51,814 nt of DNA from contig NZ_JAPSKZ010000003.1 in assembly GCF_031181185.1 (NCBI RefSeq), positions 1-51,814 of the forward strand. The letters are read 5' to 3'. The translations under genes and the position numbers were made by a program. This document shows positions 1 to 8,065 of the stretch, piece after piece; positions within the stretch are counted from its first letter, which is position 1, and the number at the start of each line of letters is the position of its first letter. Origin of the DNA: Phenylobacterium sp. (GTDB lineage: Bacteria > Pseudomonadota > Alphaproteobacteria > Caulobacterales > Caulobacteraceae). The notes below the pieces were generated by a model. That model was not told the origin of the DNA, made no database searches, and saw only the letters and a list, made by a program, of their open reading frames with translations.

Positions 1-309
1 GATCTCGCGGCCGCCGCCCAGCGGCAGTCGGCCCGTCTCGCGGATGCGCGCCAGCGCCTGGTCGGCCGCGTCGGGATCCATCGTCCGCGGTTCGAAGCCT
101 GCGAGGCCCAGGATCACCGCGCGATCCGTCGCGTGTCCGCGGCCGGTCAGCGCCAGCGAGGCGTAGAGGGTGGTCTCGACGCGGGCGACGCGGTCCAACG
201 CCCCGCCCAGCCACCCGAGGAAGCGGCAGGCTGCGGTCATCGGGCCCATGGTGTGGGAACTGGAGGGGCCGACCCCCAGCTTGAAGAGGTCGAAGACGCT
301 GACGTTCAT
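1..309 (-). CDS. sdaA: L-serine ammonia-lyase (serine dehydratase), 5' part only
   Basis: Partial gene: the ATG is at 309 and the reading frame runs off the left edge after about 103 residues. The N-terminus opens with MNVSVFDLFKLGVGPSSSHT, the signature of iron-sulfur L-serine dehydratases, which deaminate serine to pyruvate and ammonia in the cytoplasm. The PSSSHT stretch lies in the beta domain of this family. The catalytic alpha domain with its cluster cysteines would lie outside the window, so completeness cannot be judged. The gene reads in the same direction as module 1 upstream of it, with 43 bases between. Confidence 0.93.
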   Translation of the reverse strand, partial: MNVSVFDLFKLGVGPSSSHTMGPMTAACRFLGWLGGALDRVARVETTLYASLALTGRGHATDRAVILGLAGFEPRTMDPDAADQALARIRETGRLPLGGGREI

Positions 310-352
310 CGCGGCGGTCTAACGTGCGCGCCGATGGCGCTCAACCGGCGGC

Positions 353-1273
353 TCAATGAGTCTGGGTGATGGTGACGGTCTTCGAGAAGTCTCCGCGCGC
401 CGCATCCTTGGCTCGGACGAAGACGTAGAGGCGGCCGCCGTCCCACCAGTTCATGTTGAGTGCGGGATCGCTGTCGATCTGCAGCAGCAGACGCCATTCT
501 CGCGCGGCGCGGCGGATCGCGTCCGGCACGTCGTCATTGTAGTCCCGCGTCAGGCCGCGCCGCATGTATTCGCACTCCAGCGCCATCTGGCCGCCCTGGA
601 TCTCGGTGGGATAGCCGCCGATGCGATGCTCGATCTCTTCTCCGAGGTCGCAATCCTCGAACGTGCTCCAAGCCTCATCGTCCAACTGATCGCCCAAGGT
701 CGCGTAGTCGACCTCGAACCAATCCGGGCTCGGGACCGAGTTGAACTTCATGAAGCCGACACGCCGCTCTTCGAACCGCCACTTCTTAGGCGCTGGCTGG
801 GGCGGCTCGGCCGGAGGTCCTGGGGGCTCTAGCGCGTAGAGAATGCGGACGACGTCTGGGCAGCCGTTTCGCTCTTCGTCGAAGAAGGCATAGAGCCGTC
901 CTTCAGACGGCAGCCAATCCAACTGCACGTGCGGCTGGAAGGCGGCGAGATCGATCTGCGCGACGAAGATGCGTGGGCCCAGGTCGCCTGTTGGCCACCC
1001 GACGCACGCGGGCAGCTCCGGCAAGCCGCCGACCTTGGAGAATCCCGGTTCCCTCGCCGGAACGAGCAAGAGCGTTGGCCGGGCGGCGCGGCGCATCCGC
1101 GCCCGTATGCCGGCCCATCCTGCTGAGGCCTGCGAGGGTCGTCTCCTGCTGGCGGCTGCCGATAGCTCCCGCCGAAGTACGAACAACATTACCGCCAAGA
1201 GGGTCGCGACGGCGGCTAGCATGACGAGAGTCACCGCCAGCCCCGCCGCCGAATGCCCGCCGTCAGCGATCAT
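353..1273 (-). CDS. membrane-anchored DUF1963 protein, candidate immunity protein of module 1
   Basis: 306 residues from the ATG at 1273; a TTG at 1288 in the same frame is a possible alternative. Residues about 10-33 form one transmembrane helix (AGLAVTLVMLAAVATLLAVM), followed by a strongly basic stretch, so the rest should face the cytoplasm. The body matches the DUF1963 (YwqG-like) family: FSKVGGLPELP near the front, a GYPTEIQGGQM block, and a C-terminal WRLLLQID...DGGRLYVFV block. No enzymatic activity is established for the family to my knowledge. The start overlaps the stop of the toxin-like gene (1263-1994), which implies translational coupling. A clear paralog lies at 11282-12193 in the same position relative to a toxin-like gene. 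The immunity role is inferred from this pairing. Confidence 0.88.
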   Translation of the reverse strand: MIADGGHSAAGLAVTLVMLAAVATLLAVMLFVLRRELSAAASRRRPSQASAGWAGIRARMRRAARPTLLLVPAREPGFSKVGGLPELPACVGWPTGDLGPRIFVAQIDLAAFQPHVQLDWLPSEGRLYAFFDEERNGCPDVVRILYALEPPGPPAEPPQPAPKKWRFEERRVGFMKFNSVPSPDWFEVDYATLGDQLDDEAWSTFEDCDLGEEIEHRIGGYPTEIQGGQMALECEYMRRGLTRDYNDDVPDAIRRAAREWRLLLQIDSDPALNMNWWDGGRLYVFVRAKDAARGDFSKTVTITQTH

Positions 1274-1994
1274 CCCGGGCCCGCGCAAAACCGCCGGGCG
1301 TCGTCACGACTGCAGCCTTGGCCGCATTCGGCGTCCCATGCCAGATCCGCTCGCCTTGTTTGAACCGCGGAAGTCTGACGCCGTCTACCGTGTACCGGCC
1401 GTGGATGCGACCATGGGTGACTGCATCCAGCCCCTTGATGTTCCAGGGCTGGTTTTTGATCCAGTCAGGGACCGCTTTGCCCCATCCGTTCTGCGGAATG
1501 GCCCAATGGTGGCCGTGGTCGCCAGCCTGTAGGTAGCCCTTTTCCCCCAGCCATTGCCGGGCGCCCTTCACACGCTCCCAGGGCTTGGTCCGCCACGCAT
1601 GCGGTCCGCTATTCTTGACCATGCCCTTGGAAGCGGCTCCGGCAACAGCCCGCATCGGGATGACGTCCAGCGCAGCCTTGCCCGTGTTGAGAACCATGCC
1701 GACATAGTCGCCGTCGTCGCCGTCGGCGGCGGCCTCTCGAGCTGCCCCCCATATCGGGATGAAAGATTCCAGCTGACCGGGGTGGCCTACGCCACGCGGC
1801 TTGTTCAACGTGAAAAGCCGATCTCCGAGGCGCTTGCTGCGGACAACGTTTTGCGACTGCTTCTGGTCAAGTTCGGCTTGCTGCTTCCTGTTGTGAGCAC
1901 GCTGCTGCTGCGCCGCTGCTTCGTAAGCTTCTGCATCCTCGTCAGGCGCCGTGCGTGGCTGTCCCCCGCGTTCGAAAGATCCAGACGCAGCCAT
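1263..1994 (-). CDS. toxin-like protein of module 1 (Rhs/polymorphic-toxin-type C-terminus)
   Basis: 243 residues. The ATG at 1994 is chosen because AGGAGG lies 6 bases upstream; a TTG one codon earlier is also open. There is no signal peptide. Residues 1-30 carry a tag (SGSFERGGQPR) shared with the paralog at 12250-12984. Residues 28-60 are charged and likely helical. Residues 75-120 (FIPIWGAAREA, then GDYVG) resemble the hydrophobic pretoxin segments of polymorphic toxins. The C-terminal domain has GHHW (161-164), PQNGWG (167-172), VPDWIKNQPWNIK (175-187), HGRIHG (194-199) and ERIWHGTP (215-222). From memory this resembles the extreme C-termini of some Rhs proteins. The paired His motifs suggest a nuclease-type active site, but that is inference. 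GC content is visibly lower than in neighbouring genes. A LexA-box promoter precedes it. Confidence 0.85.
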   Translation of the reverse strand: MAASGSFERGGQPRTAPDEDAEAYEAAAQQQRAHNRKQQAELDQKQSQNVVRSKRLGDRLFTLNKPRGVGHPGQLESFIPIWGAAREAAADGDDGDYVGMVLNTGKAALDVIPMRAVAGAASKGMVKNSGPHAWRTKPWERVKGARQWLGEKGYLQAGDHGHHWAIPQNGWGKAVPDWIKNQPWNIKGLDAVTHGRIHGRYTVDGVRLPRFKQGERIWHGTPNAAKAAVVTTPGGFARARDDR

Positions 1995-2046
1995 CAACCA
2001 CCTCCTGTCCTCTGGTGCGCCGGCGAACGCACGTCACCAAGGCTCA

Positions 2047-2090
2047 AGTATCTGTCCGACAGCAGCGAAGGTCAAGAACATAACGTGAAC
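2047..2090 (-). promoter_or_regulatory. LexA box and promoter of module 1
   Basis: Read on the minus strand, GTTC-ACGTTAT-GTTC (2090 to 2076) is an exact alphaproteobacterial LexA box (GTTC-N7-GTTC). It abuts a -35 TTGACC (2075-2070), followed after exactly 17 bases by GATACT as -10 (2052-2047). The ATG of the toxin-like gene is about 50 bases further on. LexA bound here would cover the -35, giving SOS control. The promoter of module 2 (13041-13084) has the same layout. Confidence 0.85.
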
Positions 2091-2102
2091 GATTGGGGGC
2101 TG

Positions 2103-2990
2103 TCAGCTCATTGGATTGGGCGGCGCAGGCTCGGGCAGGGGGATGAACTCGCTGTCGTCGGCGTCGGGCAACTTCATGCGGCCGGCTTTCCAGTCGGCCT
2201 TCGCCTGCTCCAGCCGCTCCTTGGAGGAGGACACGAAGTTCCACTCGATGAAGCGCGGGCCGATGGGCTCGCCGCCTAGCAGCATGACCATGGCCTCGGT
2301 GACAGCGGTGAACAGCACCGGCTGGCCCGGCTGGAACACCAGCATCTGGCCGGCCTGGAACTGACGGCCGTCCACCTCGACGACGCCTTGGGCCACATAG
2401 GCGGCGCGCTCGGGATACTCGGCCGGCAGCTGCGCCTGGGCGCCCGGCTGCAGCCGCCAGTGGACGTAGAACATCGGCGAATGGGTCTTCACCGCGGCCT
2501 TGGCGCCGAAGGCCTCGCCGGCGATCAGGCGGGCCCACATGCCGCCGCCCTCATAGGTCGGCAGGTCCTCGACGCCGTGATGGTGGAAGGAGGGATCAAT
2601 CTCCTCCCGCTCGACGGGCAGGGCGCACCAGGCCTGGATGCCGTGCATCTTGCCGCCCTCGGCGCGGAGGGTCTCGAACCGCTCGGAGTGGGTGATCCCC
2701 GATCCGGCCACCATCCAGTTCACTTCGCCGGGGTGGATCTTCTGGGTGACGCCCACGCTGTCGCGATGGGTGATCTCGCCGTCGAACAGATAGGTGACGG
2801 TGGAGAGGCCGATGTGCGGGTGCGGCCGGACGTCGACGGTTCGGGGGAAGCCGGGCGCGAACTCCACCGGCCCCATGTGGTCGAAGAAGATGAAGGGCCC
2901 CACCGTGCGGCGCTTCGCAAAAGGAAGGACGCGCCCCACCTCGAACCCGCCGAGATCCTTGCGACGCTGGTCGATGACGAGTTCAATCAT
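2103..2990 (-). CDS. pirin family protein
   Basis: 295 residues from the ATG at 2990; the frame stays open upstream, but that part overlaps lrp and looks non-coding. It has the pirin bicupin fold: the N-terminal cupin contains RPHPHIGLSTVTYLFDGEI and the metal-ligand HSE block in GSGITHSERFE, and a C-terminal cupin follows. Pirins are metal-binding cytoplasmic proteins; bacterial members act as quercetinase-like dioxygenases or regulators of pyruvate metabolism. The gene lies 17 bases after the Lrp-family regulator and is probably in one transcript with it. The link to 2-oxoacid metabolism fits the divergent indolepyruvate oxidoreductase. Confidence 0.93.
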   Translation of the reverse strand: MIELVIDQRRKDLGGFEVGRVLPFAKRRTVGPFIFFDHMGPVEFAPGFPRTVDVRPHPHIGLSTVTYLFDGEITHRDSVGVTQKIHPGEVNWMVAGSGITHSERFETLRAEGGKMHGIQAWCALPVEREEIDPSFHHHGVEDLPTYEGGGMWARLIAGEAFGAKAAVKTHSPMFYVHWRLQPGAQAQLPAEYPERAAYVAQGVVEVDGRQFQAGQMLVFQPGQPVLFTAVTEAMVMLLGGEPIGPRFIEWNFVSSSKERLEQAKADWKAGRMKLPDADDSEFIPLPEPAPPNPMS

Positions 2991-3007
2991 GGGCGGGCGC
3001 TCCGAAA

Positions 3008-3505
3008 CTAGCCTTGCGCGCTCACGTACGGACTGACGAGGCCGAGCGGCGCGGCGGTGGTGTTCTTCACCGACCTTATGACGATCCGGCTCTCGATGTT
3101 GGAGACGAGGCCCAGCGACAGGATCTTTTCGCGAAGGAAGTCGTCGAACGCGTGCATGTCGCGGGTGACGATGCGCAGCTCGTAGTCGGCGGCGCCGGTG
3201 ACCGTGGCGCACTGGACCACTTCGGAGAGCTTGGTGATCGACGTCTCGAATGCGTCGAGGTTCTCCTTGGTCGGCAGCGACAGCTTCACGGTGCAGTAGA
3301 CCTCGAAGCCCAGGCCCAGCTTGTCGCGGTCGAGGATGGTCACGCGGCGCTGGATGACGCCCGCGTCCTCAAGCCGCTTGATCCTGCGCCAGCACGGGCT
3401 GGAAGACAGTCCTACGCGATCGGCGATCTCGGCGACCGAAAGGCCGGCGTCGTGCTGGATAAGGTCCAGGATCTTGGCATCCACGGCGTCGAGGGCCTCA
3501 GACAA
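3008..3505 (-). CDS. Lrp/AsnC family transcriptional regulator
   Basis: 165 residues. The start is a TTG at 3505, supported by a strong AAGGAGG five bases upstream. The N-terminal winged helix contains LSVAEIADRVGLSSSPCWRRIKRLEDAGVI, the standard Lrp/AsnC DNA-binding segment. The C-terminal RAM domain (about residues 70-150, including GAADYELRIV) normally senses amino acids and mediates oligomerisation. It is divergently arranged from the indolepyruvate ferredoxin oxidoreductase gene, with 141 bases between. Lrp-family proteins often control such a divergent amino-acid catabolic gene, so control of the neighbour is likely but inferred. Confidence 0.95.
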   Translation of the reverse strand: MSEALDAVDAKILDLIQHDAGLSVAEIADRVGLSSSPCWRRIKRLEDAGVIQRRVTILDRDKLGLGFEVYCTVKLSLPTKENLDAFETSITKLSEVVQCATVTGAADYELRIVTRDMHAFDDFLREKILSLGLVSNIESRIVIRSVKNTTAAPLGLVSPYVSAQG

Positions 3506-3646
3506 CTTTTCCTCCTTCTCCCGGCAGTCCTAAGCGTGGTTCTTGCCCCGGAACCGCTGGGTCAGGGCATGCTTTTGGTAAGCAATTCCTCGGAACCTAT
3601 ATGATCTTGCAGGGCCGGAGGAAGGCCCGAAAGGAAGAAAATTGCG

Positions 3647-6600
3647 ATGCGCCACCTTGATGTGACGCTAGACGACAAATTTCTGCTCACCGAGGGCCGG
3701 GTCTTCATCACCGGGGTGCAGACGCTGCTCCGGGTGATGATCGACCAGCACCGGCTGGACCGCGCGGCGGGCCTGAACACGGCGGGCTTCGTTTCGGGGT
3801 ATCGCGGCTCGCCTCTGGGCGGGCTGGACCAGCAGGCCGCCCGCGCGGCCAAGCACCTGAAGGCCGCCGAGGTCACCTTCAAGGAAGGCCTCAACGAGGA
3901 CCTCGCGGCGACCGCCGTCTGGGGTTCGCAGCAGGCCAACCTGTTCCCGGGGGCGCGCTACGACGGCGTCTTCGGCATGTGGTACGGCAAGGCGCCGGGC
4001 GTGGACCGCACCGGCGACGCGTTCAAGCATGCGAACTTCGCGGGCGTGCACCCGAAGGGCGGCGTGCTGGCGGTGGCCGGCGACGACCACTCGTGCAAGT
4101 CGTCCACCTTGCCGTCGCAGTCGGAATACGCCTTCCAGGATTTCGAGATGCCGGTGCTGTCGCCGGCCGACGTGCAGGAGGTCCTCGACTATGGCCTCCT
4201 GGGCTATGCGATGTCGCGCTTCTCGGGCCTCTGGGTGGGACTGATCGCCCTGGCCGACACGATGGACTCGGGCGCGACGATCGACGTCAGCCTCGACCGT
4301 CACAAGTTCGTCCTGCCCGAGAACTTCCGCATCCCGACCGGCGGCCTGGGCATCCGGCTGAAGGACCAGCCGCTGGACAAGGAGCGCCGGCTCCGCACCC
4401 AGAAGATCCCCGCCGCCCTGGCCTTCGCCCGCGCGAACCGCATCGACCGGGTCATGCTGGGTGCGGCCCGCCCGCGCCTGGGCATCGTCTGCCAGGGCCA
4501 GGCCTACAAGGACGTGATCGAGGCCTTCGCCGCCATGGGCATCAGCCCGGCCGAGGCCGCGTCGCTGGGCGTCGCCATCTACAAGGTCGGCATGCCCTGG
4601 CCGCTCGAGCCCACCGGCATCCGCGCCTTCGCCGCCGGCCTCGAGACCCTGATGGTCATCGAGCACAAGCGGCCGCTGATCGAGACCCAGGCGCGCGCCG
4701 CGCTCTACGACCTGCCGGCCCACGCGCGGCCGAAGATCATCGGCAAGACCGACGAGAACGGCGGGCCGCTGCTGTCCGAACTCGTATCCCTGTCGGTGGC
4801 CGAGATCGCGCTCGCCATCGCCGACCGGCTGCCGTCCGGCCCGCACATGGAGCGGGTGCACGACTATCTGAACCGCGTGTCGGCCGCTTCCATGGCCGCC
4901 GTCACCCTGTCGAGCGACCAGCAGCGCAAGCCCTTCTTCTGCTCGGGCTGTCCGCACAATTCCTCGACGCGCCTGCCGGAAGGTTCGCGTGCGCTCGCCG
5001 GCATCGGCTGCCACTACATGGCGAGCTTCAACGACCCGTCGACGGACCTGACCAGCCACATGGGGGGCGAGGGCCTGACCTGGGTGGGCGCAGCACCGTT
5101 CACCGAGGAGAAGCACGTCTTCGTCAACCTGGGCGACGGCACCTACAACCACTCGGGTTCGCTGGCGATCCGGGCTTCGGTCGCGGCCAAGTCGAACATC
5201 ACCTACAAGCTGCTGTTCAACGACGCGGTCGCCATGACCGGCGGCCAGCAGGCCGAGAGCGGCTTCACCGTCCCGCAGATCACCCGCCAGCTCGCCGCCG
5301 AGGGCGTGCAGAAGATCGTCGTCGTGGCCGCCGAGCCCGAGCGCTACGAGAACGTCCGCGACCTGGCGCCCGGCGTCGATGTCTTCCCGCGCGCCGACCT
5401 GATGAAGGTCCAGCGCGAGCTGCGCGAGACGCCCGGCACGACCGTGCTGATCTACGACCAGGTCTGCGCCACCGAAAAGCGCCGCCGCCGCAAGCGGGGC
5501 AAGATGGCCGCCGCGCCGATGCGGGTGATGATCAACCCGCTGGTCTGCGAAGGCTGCGGCGACTGTTCGCGCACCAGCCACTGTGTCTCGGTCGAGCCGC
5601 TGAACACCGAGTTCGGCCGCAAGCGGAAGATCAACCAGTCGACCTGCAACCAGGACTATTCGTGCCTGGACGGCTTCTGCCCGTCGTTCATCACCCTCGA
5701 AGGCGCCGAGAACGCCCACCGCGAGGCCATGCCGGCGCTCACCGCCGACTCCACGCCGCTCCCGACCTTCGAAACCTTCACAGGCGTGAAGAACATCGTC
5801 TTCACCGGCGTGGGCGGCACGGGGGTGACGACCGTCGCCTCGATCCTCGCCATGGCGGCCCACGTGGACGGCCGCTCGGCTTCGGTGGTCGACATGACCG
5901 GCCTCGCCCAGAAGGGCGGCGCGGTGTTCAGCCACGTCCGCATCGGCGAGACGGAGGAGACGGTCATCGGCGGCCGGGTGCCGGCGGCTTCGGCCCACGT
6001 GCTGATCGCCTGCGACCTGCTGGTCGCGGCGGGCGCCGACGCCCTGTCGCTCTACGCCAAGGACCGCACCGTGGCGGTGGGCAACGCCGACTTCTCGCCG
6101 ACCGCCGATTTCATCACCGACCGCGACGTGCGCTTCGACGCCGACGCGCAGGCCCGCCGCATCGCCGCGGCGGTGAAGAGCTACGACTCCGCGCCGGCCC
6201 AGCACCTGGCCGAGAGCAACCTGGGCGATGCGATCTACGCCAACATGATCATGCTGGGCTTCGCCTGGCAGAAGGGCGTCATCCCGGTCTCCAGCCGCGC
6301 CCTTTACCGGGCCATCCGGCTGAACGGGGTGCAGGCGGAAGAGAACCTGCAGGCCTTCGAACTGGGTCGGAAGGCGGCGCACGATCCGCAGGCGCGCGGG
6401 CCGCGCGAAGACGACGTGCCGACGCCCGAGACCATGCCGGTCGAAGACCTGATTGCGCACCGTGCGAACGAGCTGCGTCTGTATCAGAACGAGGGCTATG
6501 CGCGCCGCTACCTGGAGCGGGTGCAGAAGGTGGCCGCGGCCGAGGCGCCGCTGGGCTCGGACGCTCTGACGCGGGCCGTCGCGATCAGCCTCTACAAGCT

Positions 6601-7087
6601 GATGGCCTACAAGGACGAGTACGAGGTCGCGCGCCTGCACTCCGACAGCCGCTTCGCCGCCTACCGCGCCGAGAGCTTCAAGGGCGGCAAGGCCAAGGTC
6701 TGGCTCGCCCCGCCTCTGCTGGCCCGCAAGGGTCCCGACGGCAAGCCGAAGAAGATGGCCTTCCCCGGCTGGACCCTGGATTTGGTGTTCCCGACGCTCG
6801 CCAAGCTGAAGGGGCTGCGCGGCACGCCGCTGGACGTCTTCGGCTACACGGCCGAGCGCAAGATGGAGCGCGAGCTGGTCACGGACTTCGAGGCCCAGGT
6901 CGATCGCCTGGTGGACGGCCTGTCCAAGGAGCGGCTGCCCACCGCGGTGAAGATCGCGGCGGTCCCGCAACAGATCCGCGGCTTCGGCCACGTGAAGGAC
7001 GCCTCCGTCGGCCCCGCCAAGGCCGAGGCCAAGCGCCTGTGGGCCCAGTGGGAGAAGGCGGGCGAGCGGGAGCTGGCGACCGCCTAG
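3647..7087 (+). CDS. indolepyruvate ferredoxin oxidoreductase family protein (fused alpha/beta/gamma)
   Basis: 1146 residues, full length for the single-chain proteobacterial family. It oxidatively decarboxylates aryl-2-oxoacids such as indolepyruvate to the acyl-CoA with thiamine diphosphate, a [4Fe-4S] cluster and an electron carrier. Domains: pyrimidine-binding region at about residues 1-400; thiamine-diphosphate region at 430-620 (GIGCHYM, then NLGDGTYNHSG); cysteine cluster from about 633 (VCEGCGDC, then further Cys residues to GFCPSF); gamma domain from about 714 (VFTGVGGTGVTTVA); and a C-terminal extension from about 970. GGAAG lies 10 bases before the ATG. The stop overlaps the convergent lipid kinase by four bases. 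A long antisense frame within the gene is a GC-bias shadow. Confidence 0.96.
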   Translation: MRHLDVTLDDKFLLTEGRVFITGVQTLLRVMIDQHRLDRAAGLNTAGFVSGYRGSPLGGLDQQAARAAKHLKAAEVTFKEGLNEDLAATAVWGSQQANLFPGARYDGVFGMWYGKAPGVDRTGDAFKHANFAGVHPKGGVLAVAGDDHSCKSSTLPSQSEYAFQDFEMPVLSPADVQEVLDYGLLGYAMSRFSGLWVGLIALADTMDSGATIDVSLDRHKFVLPENFRIPTGGLGIRLKDQPLDKERRLRTQKIPAALAFARANRIDRVMLGAARPRLGIVCQGQAYKDVIEAFAAMGISPAEAASLGVAIYKVGMPWPLEPTGIRAFAAGLETLMVIEHKRPLIETQARAALYDLPAHARPKIIGKTDENGGPLLSELVSLSVAEIALAIADRLPSGPHMERVHDYLNRVSAASMAAVTLSSDQQRKPFFCSGCPHNSSTRLPEGSRALAGIGCHYMASFNDPSTDLTSHMGGEGLTWVGAAPFTEEKHVFVNLGDGTYNHSGSLAIRASVAAKSNITYKLLFNDAVAMTGGQQAESGFTVPQITRQLAAEGVQKIVVVAAEPERYENVRDLAPGVDVFPRADLMKVQRELRETPGTTVLIYDQVCATEKRRRRKRGKMAAAPMRVMINPLVCEGCGDCSRTSHCVSVEPLNTEFGRKRKINQSTCNQDYSCLDGFCPSFITLEGAENAHREAMPALTADSTPLPTFETFTGVKNIVFTGVGGTGVTTVASILAMAAHVDGRSASVVDMTGLAQKGGAVFSHVRIGETEETVIGGRVPAASAHVLIACDLLVAAGADALSLYAKDRTVAVGNADFSPTADFITDRDVRFDADAQARRIAAAVKSYDSAPAQHLAESNLGDAIYANMIMLGFAWQKGVIPVSSRALYRAIRLNGVQAEENLQAFELGRKAAHDPQARGPREDDVPTPETMPVEDLIAHRANELRLYQNEGYARRYLERVQKVAAAEAPLGSDALTRAVAISLYKLMAYKDEYEVARLHSDSRFAAYRAESFKGGKAKVWLAPPLLARKGPDGKPKKMAFPGWTLDLVFPTLAKLKGLRGTPLDVFGYTAERKMERELVTDFEAQVDRLVDGLSKERLPTAVKIAAVPQQIRGFGHVKDASVGPAKAEAKRLWAQWEKAGERELATA

Positions 7088-7950
7088 GGCGCGAACACCT
7101 CGATCGCCTCCGGCAGGACGCCCAGCTCGAGCGGGGTGGAGGTCGCCAGGTCGCCGTCGAGGTTGACCGGCATCGGCCGGTCGGTGCGGATCGTCATGGC
7201 CACGCCGGTGGCGGTGCGCACCTCGTCCCAGCGGACGTGCTGACCGCGGCGAAACAGAGGGGCGAGCAACGCCACCTTCCAGAGGCTGCCGGGCTCGAGC
7301 GAATAGAGCATCAGCTTGCCGTCATCGATCTCGGCGTCCTCGCGCACGGCCACGCCGCCGCCGTGGTAGCGGCCATTGCCGACGGCGATCTGGTAGCTGT
7401 GGGTGTGGAGCGTGCAGTCGCCCACCTCCACGTGCGCGTGGAACTGGCGGGCGCGCAGCAGGACGCGGGCGGCCGCCATGGCGTAGGCGAAGCGGCCCAG
7501 CGCTCGCTTCTCGCGAGCCTGCAGCGCGTCGGCCATGTCGGCGGCGAGGCCTATGCTGGCGACGTTGAAGAACGGGTGGCTGTTGGCCAGCCCGAGGTCG
7601 ATGCGTCGGGTTCGGCCCGCGGCGATGACGTCGGCGGCGCGGAGCGGGTCCAGTGGCAGGGCCAGGGTGCGGGCGAGGTCGTTGGCCGTGCCCAGCGGCA
7701 GCACCCCCATCGGCTTGCCGGCCTCGATCAGCGCCGGCGCTGCGCCCGAGAGCGTGCCGTCGCCGCCCGCCACGATGACGAGATCGCAGGTCGCGCCCTC
7801 GCCGGCGATGGCCGCGCGGCAGGCCTCGGGCGATCTCGTCGGGAAGTCCCGCACGGCGATGCCAGCCTGGGCCAGCCGCTGAGTGACGGGCTTCACCCAT
7901 CCGGACGGCTTGCCGCCGTGGCGGACGAGGAGGGCGGTGCGCGGAGTCAT
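7084..7950 (-). CDS. diacylglycerol kinase family lipid kinase (YegS/DagK type)
   Basis: 288 residues from the ATG at 7950; a TTG six codons earlier (7968) is possible and neither has a clear ribosome site. The catalytic DAGK domain contains LVIVAGGDGTLSGAAPALIE followed by GVLPLGTANDLARTL, the two nucleotide-binding and metal-binding motifs of the YegS/DgkB family. The C-terminal beta domain is present, and length is normal. The product phosphorylates a diacylglycerol or sphingoid-type lipid at the inner membrane; the actual lipid cannot be told from sequence. It is convergent with the oxidoreductase gene: their stop codons share CTAG at 7084-7087. Confidence 0.92.
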   Translation of the reverse strand: MTPRTALLVRHGGKPSGWVKPVTQRLAQAGIAVRDFPTRSPEACRAAIAGEGATCDLVIVAGGDGTLSGAAPALIEAGKPMGVLPLGTANDLARTLALPLDPLRAADVIAAGRTRRIDLGLANSHPFFNVASIGLAADMADALQAREKRALGRFAYAMAAARVLLRARQFHAHVEVGDCTLHTHSYQIAVGNGRYHGGGVAVREDAEIDDGKLMLYSLEPGSLWKVALLAPLFRRGQHVRWDEVRTATGVAMTIRTDRPMPVNLDGDLATSTPLELGVLPEAIEVFAP

Positions 7951-8004
7951 GGGCTGCTGAACGGCCAAGTCGGGCTAAAGCTCAACGGAGGCGCTGCAGG
8001 GGTC

Positions 8005-8018
8005 TGGTAGCGCTATCA
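8005..8018. promoter_or_regulatory. LacI-type operator upstream of the GH3 gene
   Basis: TGGTAGCGCTATCA is a near-perfect 14-base palindrome with the AGCGCT core typical of LacI-family operators. It lies 48 bases before the ATG of the secreted glycosidase. It closely resembles, from memory, the operator of the Caulobacter xylose regulon. Control by a LacI-family sugar repressor is inferred; no such repressor is encoded in the window. Confidence 0.6.
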
Positions 8019-8065
8019 ATCCGCTGCTAAGGTCAGACCAACAAGCAAGACTCTGGAGGACGTCG

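Noticed and set aside
2991-3212. Upstream extension of pirin
   Set aside because: Lies within the lrp gene, with non-protein-like composition; MIELVIDQRR is the normal pirin start.
3668-6991. Antisense open frame of 1107 codons across the oxidoreductase gene
   Set aside because: A GC-rich codon-bias shadow: composition is dominated by Arg, Gly, Ala, His and Val, with no domain, and the sense strand encodes a clear enzyme.
3979-8010. Plus-strand open frame of 1343 codons in another frame
   Set aside because: Arg/Gly/Pro-rich shadow of the oxidoreductase and lipid kinase genes.
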